Assembly: GCA_934085585.1 (NCBI GenBank) | Contig: CAKOHI010000005.1 | Coordinates: forward strand, 1-64,000 | DNA: 64,000 bases | From: an uncultured Bacilli bacterium | Lineage (GTDB): Bacteria > Bacillota_I > Bacilli_A > RF39 > UBA660 | Reading direction: 5' to 3' | Shown here: positions 51,338 through 58,345 of the stretch, piece by piece | How positions within the stretch are numbered: position 1 is the stretch's first letter | Layout: every line of letters starts with the position of its first letter | Translations under genes and position numbers: made by a program | The notes under the pieces: generated by a model | The model's input: only the letters and a program-made list of their open reading frames with translations | Told to the model about the DNA's origin: nothing | The model's database searches: none

Positions 51338-51760
51338 TCATATTTTTTGCCAACTAAAAATATAACTTGCTCTATTTAAAAATGTATTTTTTCTATCTAT
51401 GAAAAAGGTTTCATCAATGCCATCTCGTAAAAATTCTAATGCTATCTTTTAATATAATCTTTTAACATAATAGGACTTTTAATTTTCCATAAACCCACTA
51501 CAAATTTAAACGCGTGATTTTCAAAATTCCCAGTAGCTTCCTTACTAACTATTTTATTGTCTTTTATTAATTCAATAGCTAAAGTGTAGTTTCAATTCCA
51601 TGAAGTTAATTATTTTCATTTAATAATACATTATCACCTATATTATATTTCTTTAGTACTTGATTATTTGATTCCAATAATTCAAAATATAATTCTATTT
51701 GTTCTTCTATTATTTTTCTTACCTTTTTATTTTGAGTAAACCTCTCACTATAAAATTAAC
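51338..51760 (-). pseudogene. decayed gene, at least two frameshifts
   Basis: On the minus strand, coding-like segments occur in successive frames: one with VRKIIEEQIELYFELLESNN then YNIGDNVLLNEN, one with LAIELIKDNKIVSKEATGNF then HAFKFVVGLWKIKSPIML, and one with IALEFLRDGIDETFFIDRKN to a stop at 51338-51340. Stops and frame changes separate them, with no ribosome site for the later parts. I do not recognise the ancestral protein. It lies between the kinase fusion and the histidine phosphatase, and accounts for most of the 550-base gap there. Confidence 0.65.
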
Positions 51761-51772
51761 TCTTTTGTTTAG

Positions 51773-52420
51773 TTATTTGCATTTTTCCTCTTTTCCACAA
51801 TCCACATTTTCAATACTTATCAATTCATTGTTATCATCAAATTCTAATTTAAATGTTTCACAATAATTTAAATATCCACGAAAAAAGACTTTATCATTAA
51901 AGCTATATCTTAATCTATCATCAACAAGTTCTATATTACACCACTTCTTTAATAAATATGTAATCGCGGTACCATGACTTACAATTGCAATTTTTTTATT
52001 TTGATATTTATTTAAAATTTTCATAATAACCATGTACATTCTATTTCTAACATCTTTTTGACTCTCACCATTATTAAGTTTATAGTTTTCATCTAAAAGT
52101 TGTTTTCTTTCAAAATTTTCAGGCAAATCATTCCAAGAATCAATACCAAATCTTCTTTCTCCCAAATCACTAACAATATTTATATCTAGATTATTTTTTT
52201 TAGCCAAATATTTTGCAGTTTGTATAGTCCTAACATAACTTGATGAAAATAAAATATTAATATTATTAAATTCACTATTTTCAAAAATTTCTCGAGCTAA
52301 AAATTCACCTTCAATTGAAAGACATTTTTTCTCATTTTGAATTTGTAGACTTTCATTATTAAAATCATTATTAACTTCCATTGGTTTTGAATGTCTAACT
52401 AAATATATTATTGTATTCAT
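51773..52420 (-). CDS. histidine phosphatase family protein (phosphoglycerate mutase-like), 215 aa
   Basis: The catalytic motif is YLVRHSKP (H10; the usual RHG reads RHS). The second loop has LFSSSYVRTIQTA and the C-terminal acid-base region IAIVSHGTAITYLL. GERRFG is the typical loop with the charged residues. Such small enzymes dephosphorylate sugar phosphates or nucleotides. The start overlaps the phospholipase-like gene by 4 bases, so the two are coupled. Substrate unknown. Confidence 0.9.
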   Translation of the reverse strand: MNTIIYLVRHSKPMEVNNDFNNESLQIQNEKKCLSIEGEFLAREIFENSEFNNINILFSSSYVRTIQTAKYLAKKNNLDINIVSDLGERRFGIDSWNDLPENFERKQLLDENYKLNNGESQKDVRNRMYMVIMKILNKYQNKKIAIVSHGTAITYLLKKWCNIELVDDRLRYSFNDKVFFRGYLNYCETFKLEFDDNNELISIENVDCGKEEKCK

Positions 52421-53136
52421 ATCTTATCGCCACCACTTTCTTTTATTTTACTAACAATCAATTCAATACAATCTTCCATAATTGTATCTAAGTCTTTTTT
52501 AGTAAATAATTTATATTTATGTTTAAATAATTTTTCTGTTAAGCTTAACTTATTGAATTTAGCAAAATTATTTTTCAAATAATTAAATCTATAATCTATA
52601 AGTTCATCTGTTAAAAATCTATCTTTTAAATAAATAGCATTTTCTTTTACTAACTTAATATTTTTAGGAATAAAAACATATCCGTCATTAAATAAATATT
52701 TACCAAATAACTCAAAGTCTTTATGCTTATATTTTCTTTTAATTCTTTTTTTATCTCCTGCATCAATATACTTTATCTTTCCATTTTTAAATTTAATTCC
52801 TATTATATTGTTATTCATATCTTGTACCCATTTAGTAATATAGACTTTTTCATTATAAAACTGATCAGTTAATAAATGAGAATAATATCCTAATATCAAA
52901 GGATTATTTAAATATTTCTTATAGACGCTCAAAAATTTATTTATATCAATCATCTTTTCTTGTGGCACAGTTGGAAAAGGTAGATTTTCATCATAATAAT
53001 GTGCATCATATCTTGTTATTTTAGTATTTTTATCAACATCAGGTATTAAATTACCATATAAAAATAAATCTTCATTTAATCCTAATTTTTTATTAACCTT
53101 TTTAGCTATAGCTAAATGAACAGACCAGCTTGGCAA
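52417..53136 (-). CDS. zinc-dependent phospholipase C-like protein, 239 aa
   Basis: The start MPSWSVHLAIAKKVNKKL, then YGNLIPDVD, and later GYYSHLLTDQFYN fit the zinc-dependent phospholipase C-like (PF00882) family; the His and Asp that would bind metal (H7, D34, H94, D98) are in place. No signal peptide is present, so it is cytoplasmic, unlike secreted phospholipases. The start is TTG at 53134-53136, 8 bases after AAGGAG; the P-S-W start is what this family begins with. Substrate unknown. Confidence 0.82.
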   Translation of the reverse strand: MPSWSVHLAIAKKVNKKLGLNEDLFLYGNLIPDVDKNTKITRYDAHYYDENLPFPTVPQEKMIDINKFLSVYKKYLNNPLILGYYSHLLTDQFYNEKVYITKWVQDMNNNIIGIKFKNGKIKYIDAGDKKRIKRKYKHKDFELFGKYLFNDGYVFIPKNIKLVKENAIYLKDRFLTDELIDYRFNYLKNNFAKFNKLSLTEKLFKHKYKLFTKKDLDTIMEDCIELIVSKIKESGGDKI

Positions 53137-53161
53137 TATATATACACTCCTTTTTGCATTA

Positions 53162-53599
53162 CTAATTATCTTTCATAAATTCTTTCTTCATCATTTCAAA
53201 TATTTTTATTTTTTCTTCTTTAGTAAAAATATCCTTTTGTCTTTTAAATCTACTTAAAGCCCATTTCCAAAAATTATATCCAAAATGTCTATCCTTATAA
53301 ACTTTATTAAATATTCTTAGTTCATTTTTATATCTTGGAACAAAGTGAAAATGAACATGTGGTTTTTCATTATCTCTATAAGCATTATTCATTAAGCAAG
53401 CAAAATTAAACATAGTAGCACCAAATAACTTTTTTGTTACTCTTTCCAACTCTTTTTCTAACTTTCCAAGTTCAAGCCATTCGTCATTTGTTAATTCACT
53501 TAAACTTTCTTTATTACATGAAATAATACAATCTCCCACAAATTCTTGACACCAACTCACAAACACTACTTCCCAATTATTGCTCTTATATAAAATCAT
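53162..53599 (-). CDS. HIT family nucleotide hydrolase/transferase-like protein
   Basis: The histidine triad is KPHVHFHFVPRY (H-x-H-x-H) near residue 90. The upstream region is short, with GDCIISCNKESLSEL and FNFACLMNN. HIT proteins act on nucleotide phosphoesters or phosphoramidates. The start is the ATG at 53597-53599, 9 bases after AAGGAG, so it does not overlap the Nudix gene except for its ribosome site. It is 145 aa long. Confidence 0.87.
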   Translation of the reverse strand: MILYKSNNWEVVFVSWCQEFVGDCIISCNKESLSELTNDEWLELGKLEKELERVTKKLFGATMFNFACLMNNAYRDNEKPHVHFHFVPRYKNELRIFNKVYKDRHFGYNFWKWALSRFKRQKDIFTKEEKIKIFEMMKKEFMKDN

Positions 53600-53600
53600 T

Positions 53601-54065
53601 TTACTTATCTCCTTTTTCAATAATATGTTCCAGCTTTCCTGATTTAATTAATTCAATAGTAGACCTCGGATAAATATTATAATTATTTAGTTTTTTAATA
53701 TCAACCCAATAAAAATATTGATTATCATTATCGATACAAACAAATTTATCTTTATTAATCATTCCCTTATAAATACCTTTATAACAAAAACAATATTGAG
53801 TAATTTTATTATTATCTTTTATTACAAAATTTTCTTGAATCGAAGAAAGAAAAAAATCCATTTCATAACCCAATTCTTCTTTTATTTCTCGTTTTATTGC
53901 ACACAAACTATCTTCATACAATTCAATTCTACCACCAGGTAGCATAAAATAATCTCTTCCATCATCTATTTTAAACAACAAAATTTTACTTTTACTTTCA
54001 TTTAAAATGATAGCAGATACCCTAGCATTAAATTTATAATTATCTTTTGTAAAATCTATATTCAT
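53601..54065 (-). CDS. Nudix hydrolase, 154 aa
   Basis: The Nudix box is complete: G45 in PGGRIELYEDSLCAIKREI, then KEELGY. ARVSAIILNESKSKILLFKI begins the fold. It is probably a nucleotide or nucleotide-sugar hydrolase; specificity cannot be read. Just downstream is the HIT gene, whose ribosome site lies in its last codons, so the two are coupled. Confidence 0.92.
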   Translation of the reverse strand: MNIDFTKDNYKFNARVSAIILNESKSKILLFKIDDGRDYFMLPGGRIELYEDSLCAIKREIKEELGYEMDFFLSSIQENFVIKDNNKITQYCFCYKGIYKGMINKDKFVCIDNDNQYFYWVDIKKLNNYNIYPRSTIELIKSGKLEHIIEKGDK

Positions 54066-54075
54066 TTCATACCTC

Positions 54076-54330
54076 TTAAAACCAATATTTTTTCATTTTC
54101 TCTAAAAATTCTATATTCAATGGATAATAATTATTTTCATAAATAATTGCATCAATTCCACAAAATGGACAGATTGCAGTGTTTTCATCATCACACCACT
54201 CTTTTATTAAATTAGGACTAAAATATTTAAACAATTACAACATCCACAGTTTTTAACATTTACCCACAGTGCTCTATTTTTACAACAAACATAGCATAAA
54301 CAACATCTTTTTCCATATAATTTATTTCCT
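54076..54330 (-). pseudogene. decayed gene for a small Cys-rich cytoplasmic protein
   Basis: On the minus strand one frame reads GKRCCLCYVCC ... NCGCCNC and then stops. Another frame continues FSPNLIKEWCDDENTAICPF, then CGIDAIIYENN, ending with MKKYWF at 54076-54078. The end resembles small bacterial proteins with an EWCDDENTAICP(F/Y)CG motif. A single frameshift near 54235 separates the two parts, and no good start codon is present. It fills the gap between the Nudix gene and the HD gene. Confidence 0.6.
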
Positions 54331-54423
54331 TTTATATTTTATATTATACAATAAATATTTAATTTTTAAAAGCATATTTACTACATAATAATTTAAATGC
54401 TATAATTAATACGGAGGTAAATT

Positions 54424-54990
54424 ATGAATAGAGAAAAAGCATTAGAATTATTAAAAAAATATAACAAAGAAGAATATCACATTAGACATGGATTAATGGT
54501 GGAAGCAATAATGAGGAATATTGCACAAGATTATGGGTATGATCCAGAGTTCTGGGGTATCGCAGGACTTCTTCATGATGTTGACTATGAAATGTATCCA
54601 GAAGAACATTGCATTAAATGTATTGAACTTTTAAAAGAAATTGATGCAAGTGATGAACTTATACATGCTGTATGTAGTCATGGGTATGAACTATGCACAG
54701 ATGTTGAACCAACTCATTTTATGGAAAAAGTTTTATATACATGCGATGAACTAACAGGTATAATTGCATCCCTAATAAACATGAGACCATCGCACAATGC
54801 TCAAGGTATGGAAGTTGCTACTTTAAAGAAAAAATTTAAAGACAAGACTTTTGCTCGAGGTTGTTCCAGAGATGTCATCAAAAAAGGCTGTGAAATGTTA
54901 GGTTGGGACTTAAACGAATTATTTGAAAAGTGCATTAAAGCTATTGAAATAAATGAAGAAAATATAGAAAATGCTGTAAAAAGTATATAA
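54424..54990 (+). CDS. HDIG-domain protein, 188 aa
   Basis: HD phosphohydrolase with H22 (YHIRHGLMVE), H51-D52 (GLLHDVDYE), and later His (AVCSHGYELC). The family is linked to nucleotide metabolism; this short single-domain type is common in gut Firmicutes. The part after residue 110 has CDELTGIIASLINMRPS, where the Asp completes the metal site. ACGGAGGTAAATT precedes the ATG. It is on the strand opposite its neighbours and ends at a bidirectional terminator. Confidence 0.9.
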   Translation: MNREKALELLKKYNKEEYHIRHGLMVEAIMRNIAQDYGYDPEFWGIAGLLHDVDYEMYPEEHCIKCIELLKEIDASDELIHAVCSHGYELCTDVEPTHFMEKVLYTCDELTGIIASLINMRPSHNAQGMEVATLKKKFKDKTFARGCSRDVIKKGCEMLGWDLNELFEKCIKAIEINEENIENAVKSI

Positions 54991-54998
54991 GTAAAAAA

Positions 54999-55021
54999 GC
55001 AGTGAATTTTTCACTGTTTTT
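54999..55021. terminator. bidirectional terminator after the HDIG gene
   Basis: CAGTGAA and TTCACTG (55000-55006 and 55010-55016) form a stem with 3 loop bases, followed by TTTTT on plus and by CTTTTTT on minus. The convergent 328-aa gene stops inside the right arm. Confidence 0.8.
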
Positions 55022-55997
55022 GCTTAAATTTTTCTATCACTTTTAAAGTTTCATAACAAACTAAAGATTCATCTGTAAATTCTTCATTATAGATCTTACC
55101 ATCTTCTACAAAACTTTTTTTCATATTATTTTTATATTCTTCAAAACTTTTAAAACCTGCTAATTTATAATTTACTATATCTTCACTTAAATCTTTAAAT
55201 TTTATTACTTTTTCATCTACTACTTGTACGATTCCTAAATATTTGCCATCATAAGAAACTAAATATTTTGTACCATTTACCGCAGGCAAGAAAGAATATT
55301 TAACACTTATTTTATAATCTTTTTCTCCATTTATTATAGCATTAGCAACTTTTTTATTATCAATATCTAAATGACGATCAGAAGAAAATTCCCAAACTTT
55401 CGGATTTGAATATCTTTTTAAATATTCTTCATGTTCTAATTTTTTCCATCTTTTTGAATAGTTCATCATAAACAATTTATCTTTCAAATTTTTATGTTTT
55501 TTGTTATAAACAATATCCCATTTTTCATCTAATAATTCCCTTTCTTTACTTTTTTTAATATCCTTTAATCCAATTAAAAGCAAATAATTTTTAACTTCTT
55601 TTAAATAACTCAATTCTTGTTTACTATATTCATTCAAAAAAACATCAGGAATAGAAAATGTTTCTGGATAATCATATAAAGCCCTAACTAATTCCTCGAA
55701 ACTATGGCAATGATTAACCATAAATCTATATTTTATCGTTTGATTAGGAAACTCTCTTCCATAAATTTTTGCTTTATAATGATATGTAACACCAGTTCTT
55801 GCAACTTCACCTATAGAATAAAATAAACTTGCTTCAACACAATAAAATTTATTATCTTTAGAATATCTTACCCACTCAAAAGTTTGTCTTTTTTTATCAA
55901 AAAAGGGATATGGTAAACTGCATCTCTTCACTTTTTTATATCTATTATTTTCTTTCCATTCATAAATACAACTTTTAATTTTATTTAATAAATTCAT
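55011..55997 (-). CDS. hypothetical protein with an ASCH-like C-terminal region, 328 aa
   Basis: Not confidently recognised. Residues 1-200 are helical and basic with many aromatic residues (SLPYPFFDKKRQTFEWVRYS). Residues 205-310 read like an ASCH domain: KVWEFSSDRHLD, then VNGTKYLVSYDGKYLGIVQV, then FKDLSEDIVNYKLAGFKS. ASCH domains bind RNA or modified nucleotides. The assignment is tentative. Its stop lies inside a terminator stem shared with the HDIG gene. Confidence 0.65.
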   Translation of the reverse strand: MNLLNKIKSCIYEWKENNRYKKVKRCSLPYPFFDKKRQTFEWVRYSKDNKFYCVEASLFYSIGEVARTGVTYHYKAKIYGREFPNQTIKYRFMVNHCHSFEELVRALYDYPETFSIPDVFLNEYSKQELSYLKEVKNYLLLIGLKDIKKSKERELLDEKWDIVYNKKHKNLKDKLFMMNYSKRWKKLEHEEYLKRYSNPKVWEFSSDRHLDIDNKKVANAIINGEKDYKISVKYSFLPAVNGTKYLVSYDGKYLGIVQVVDEKVIKFKDLSEDIVNYKLAGFKSFEEYKNNMKKSFVEDGKIYNEEFTDESLVCYETLKVIEKFKQKQ

Positions 55998-56051
55998 ATA
56001 ATAACTCCTTTAACAATCAAAGCAAAAAAACATTTTTAAAATTCTTTTTCA

Positions 56052-57233
56052 CTAATGTAATGTCTTTTCTGTAATATCGCCAAAACCTTTTTCTCGCATT
56101 TTTCTTTTACAAATCATTTCATAAAATTGTTGTTCTACAATTCTTTGCCTTTCTGGCTCTAATTTATCGTATTCGCATCTCTCTTTAATCATTTTCCACT
56201 CTTGATCTTCTCTTATTTTATTTTCATTATCAGAAATATTCACTTGTGTTTGTTCCTGTCTATATTGATTATCTTTATCTTGGCGAAGAAGCACTATAGA
56301 CATAAGAGTGTCCAACATTTTTTCTTTTTTATCGAACCGACTTGTTACAAAAGAAACACCTTGTTGCTTCTTTCTTTCTACAAATGCAACTTTATCTTGC
56401 ATATTTTTCACTTTGTCACTCTTTAAAATTCCAATAATTGAATCAACACTCGTTGCTTGCTCCTTTAAACTATTTATATATTTTATTGTTTGAAAGTCTA
56501 TATCCAATTCATTTTGTTTAAATATCCTTGCTACTAAATACGTTAACATACCATCTGCATTATTCGTAAGCAATTTATCTTCATCAGTATATTTTAACCC
56601 AATTTCACCATAAATAGATTTTAAAATATTTAATTCATCTCTTCCAATAGCATTTCTTTTCATCGGTGGCATTTTTTCCATTGCATTTGCAAATGTTTCT
56701 AATCTATATTTACGCATTTCTAATTTTAGTTTTACTTGTCCTGATATATCTTCTCCATTTAATAAATCTATATCTTCTTCATCGTGTAAAATATCTGCCC
56801 CGATTCTAACACGATATAATTGATAATTATCAGCAGGAACAACATCCGCTATCCATTCATTTCCAGAAAAGCCATTATTATAATGTCCTTTTAGTTGATC
56901 TGAAATAAAAGGTTTTCTTACATTTAGTCCAACTGTATTAATTTGATATATTACTGCCACAGATGGTATCATTATTCTTTCGTTAAAAATTAACAAATTA
57001 TTATGAATTGGTATCCCATCATGATGTAAATTACCATATGCCGATGTTACCATATTCAAATTATCAGACATATAAACTCCATACTCATTTCCATCTATAA
57101 CAGTTTTTCTACCATATTGATCAATAATAGGAGCATAATTAACTTTTAAATCAACACCAGAAAACTCAAAGTTTTGTAAATTTCGATAATCAACTTTTAA
57201 CCCTCTATATAATATACTTGGTTTACTTTCCAT
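56052..57233 (-). CDS. hypothetical protein with a possible ADP-ribosyltransferase-like N-terminal region, 393 aa
   Basis: Residues 1-150 start SKPSILYRGLKVDYRNLQNF, then YGVYMSDNLNMVTSAYGNLH. The arrangement Y-R-G ... G-V-Y-x-S ... A-Y-G is loosely like ADP-ribosyltransferases (R-G ... S-x-S-x-x-x-A), but the catalytic Glu motif is not clear. The rest is helical: a long middle region and a Gln/Glu/Lys-rich coiled-coil end (YRQEQTQVNISDNENKIRE, then WKMIKERCEYDKLEPERQR). No export signal is visible. An alternative is a purely structural helical protein. ACGAGGTGTAAA precedes the ATG. Confidence 0.6.
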   Translation of the reverse strand: MESKPSILYRGLKVDYRNLQNFEFSGVDLKVNYAPIIDQYGRKTVIDGNEYGVYMSDNLNMVTSAYGNLHHDGIPIHNNLLIFNERIMIPSVAVIYQINTVGLNVRKPFISDQLKGHYNNGFSGNEWIADVVPADNYQLYRVRIGADILHDEEDIDLLNGEDISGQVKLKLEMRKYRLETFANAMEKMPPMKRNAIGRDELNILKSIYGEIGLKYTDEDKLLTNNADGMLTYLVARIFKQNELDIDFQTIKYINSLKEQATSVDSIIGILKSDKVKNMQDKVAFVERKKQQGVSFVTSRFDKKEKMLDTLMSIVLLRQDKDNQYRQEQTQVNISDNENKIREDQEWKMIKERCEYDKLEPERQRIVEQQFYEMICKRKMREKGFGDITEKTLH

Positions 57234-57429
57234 TTTACACCTCGTACTTCTACTTAATTATATCATTAATTTCAACAATTTACTATATTTCAAAATCAAA
57301 ATTATCTATGTTATATTCTATAACAAATTAATAATATTATTATCAACAAATTTTATAACAAAAGATATGGTTATTACTATCTATTATCTAATATAATAAT
57401 AGTATTTATATAAAATTAACCATTTTAAA

Positions 57430-57450
57430 ACTCGAATTATTCATTCGAGT
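57430..57450 (-). terminator. terminator after the tRNA pair
   Basis: ACTCGAAT and ATTCGAGT form an 8-bp stem with loop of 5; TTTTAAAA follows on the minus strand. The stretch 57234-57427 upstream of it holds nothing I can name. Confidence 0.8.
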
Positions 57451-57463
57451 CTAAATTCAATAT

Positions 57464-57548
57464 TGGTGCAAGCGAAGGGACTTGAACCCCCACGGAATAT
57501 TCCACTAGATCCTAAGTCTAGCGCGTCTACCAGTTCCGCCACGCTTGC
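57464..57548 (-). tRNA. tRNA-Leu (anticodon UAG)
   Basis: On the minus strand an 85-base class II tRNA with encoded CCA. The acceptor stem pairs GCAAGCG with CGCTTGC. The anticodon loop is CTTAGGA, giving UAG. The long variable arm (GGAATATTCC) and the T-loop (GGTTCAAGTCC) are clear. Confidence 0.97.
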
Positions 57549-57555
57549 ATAAAAA

Positions 57556-57632
57556 TGGTGGACCTCGCAGGACTCGAACCTGCGACAACCCGGTTATGAG
57601 CCGGGGGCTCTAACCAACTGAGCTAGAGGTCC
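57556..57632 (-). tRNA. tRNA with CAU anticodon (Ile2 or Met)
   Basis: On the minus strand a 77-base tRNA with encoded CCA. Acceptor GGACCTC pairs with GAGGTCC, D-arm TAGCTCAGTTGG, anticodon loop CTCATAA, T-arm GCAGGTTCGAGTCCTGC. CAU can be elongator Met or the lysidine-modified Ile2. The GGACC acceptor and GGCTCATAACC arm resemble the Ile2 tRNA of other low-GC Gram-positives, so I favour Ile2. It is not the initiator type. Confidence 0.95.
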
Positions 57633-57644
57633 ATGACAATATTA

Positions 57645-57673
57645 ATATTATCACAATTTTTTTAATCTGACAA
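57645..57673 (-). promoter_or_regulatory. promoter of the tRNA pair
   Basis: On the minus strand TTGTCA, 17 bases, TAATAT, ending 12 bases before the mature 5' end of the CAU tRNA. Both tRNAs (8 bases apart) would be one transcript. Confidence 0.75.
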
Positions 57674-57700
57674 GTAGTTTTATCAAAAAAAATATAAAAA

Positions 57701-57726
57701 ACTTAAGCAACCCCCGAAGCTTAAGT
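57701..57726 (-). terminator. terminator after the 139-aa gene
   Basis: ACTTAAGC and GCTTAAGT form an 8-bp stem around a loop of 10, followed on the minus strand by TTTTTATATTTTTTTT. Confidence 0.85.
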
Positions 57727-57737
57727 TTTATACACTA

Positions 57738-58157
57738 TTATTTATCTTGTAACATATTAAGTAAATCAATTTTAAACATGTCTTTTGAAGCATTAGCTTT
57801 AGAAATCATAATTCCTTTATAAGTTGTAAGTTCAGATCTATGGCCTTCCAATAGAATATCAGATGGTGTAATAGTTTCTAAAACTACAACTTCGTCTTTT
57901 TTATGAACTGTATAAACTAATTTAACTTCACCATGAATTTGAGCAAACATCTTATCACTAGGTAATTTAAGTTCATAAGTTTCAGTACCATTTTTCTTAT
58001 TTACTGAAATTAATTCTCCTACAAAGTTACCATTTCTTAAAGATGGATAATAGTCAAAGTTTAATTTCTTAAACGCTAACATATTATATTTCTTTAATGC
58101 CCTTTCTAGTTTTTTAAATTCATTTTCACAAACGTATTCTAAAACATATCCTTTCAT
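57738..58157 (-). CDS. conserved-looking hypothetical protein, 139 aa, strongly promoted
   Basis: I do not recognise it. It is a small mixed alpha/beta protein without signal peptide or membrane helix: a helical start (EFKKLERALKKYNMLAF), then beta-rich stretches (GNFVGELISVNKK, TYELKLPSDKMFAQIHGE, DEVVVLETITPSDILLEG) and a helical end (ASKDMFKIDLLNML). The start is the ATG at 58155-58157, with AGGGGG 9 bases upstream; an in-frame extension of 30 codons lies across the promoter region and is not used. Two consensus promoters and a clean terminator mean it is a monocistronic and likely abundant product. Confidence 0.8.
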   Translation of the reverse strand: MKGYVLEYVCENEFKKLERALKKYNMLAFKKLNFDYYPSLRNGNFVGELISVNKKNGTETYELKLPSDKMFAQIHGEVKLVYTVHKKDEVVVLETITPSDILLEGHRSELTTYKGIMISKANASKDMFKIDLLNMLQDK

Positions 58158-58190
58158 TTTTCCATACCCCCTAATTACTCGAACAACTAT

Positions 58191-58219
58191 ATTATACCAC
58201 AAACTGCAATTTTTGTCAA
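58191..58219 (-). promoter_or_regulatory. consensus promoter P2 of the 139-aa gene
   Basis: On the minus strand TTGACA (58214-58219), 17 bases, TATAAT (58191-58196), a perfect match at both boxes. The start of transcription is about 25 bases before the ATG. Confidence 0.85.
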
Positions 58220-58269
58220 ATTCGTGTAAATTTATCATATTGTTCATAGTATTTCCACATTGGAGCTAA

Positions 58270-58298
58270 ATTATAACACAATCGACATCACTTGTCAA
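58270..58298 (-). promoter_or_regulatory. consensus promoter P1 of the 139-aa gene
   Basis: A second perfect promoter 79 bases upstream of P2: TTGACA (58293-58298), 17 bases, TATAAT (58270-58275). The leader from here would be about 105 bases. Confidence 0.85.
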
Positions 58299-58320
58299 AT
58301 TTTTCTCCCCAAACCACAAA

Positions 58321-58343
58321 AAATCAAGGAATTCCCTCGATTT
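58321..58343 (-). terminator. terminator after polC
   Basis: On the minus strand AAATCGAGG pairs with CCTTGATTT (one G-U pair), followed by TTTGTGG. The stem starts directly after the polC stop codon. Confidence 0.65.
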
Positions 58344-58345
58344 TT

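Noticed and set aside
51220..51772. An intact gene in this gap
   Set aside because: Coding-like segments exist but stops and frame changes break them; annotated as a pseudogene.
57234..57427. A short gene or RNA between the 393-aa gene and the tRNA terminator
   Set aside because: The stretch is very AT-rich with no frame, ribosome site or convincing stem.
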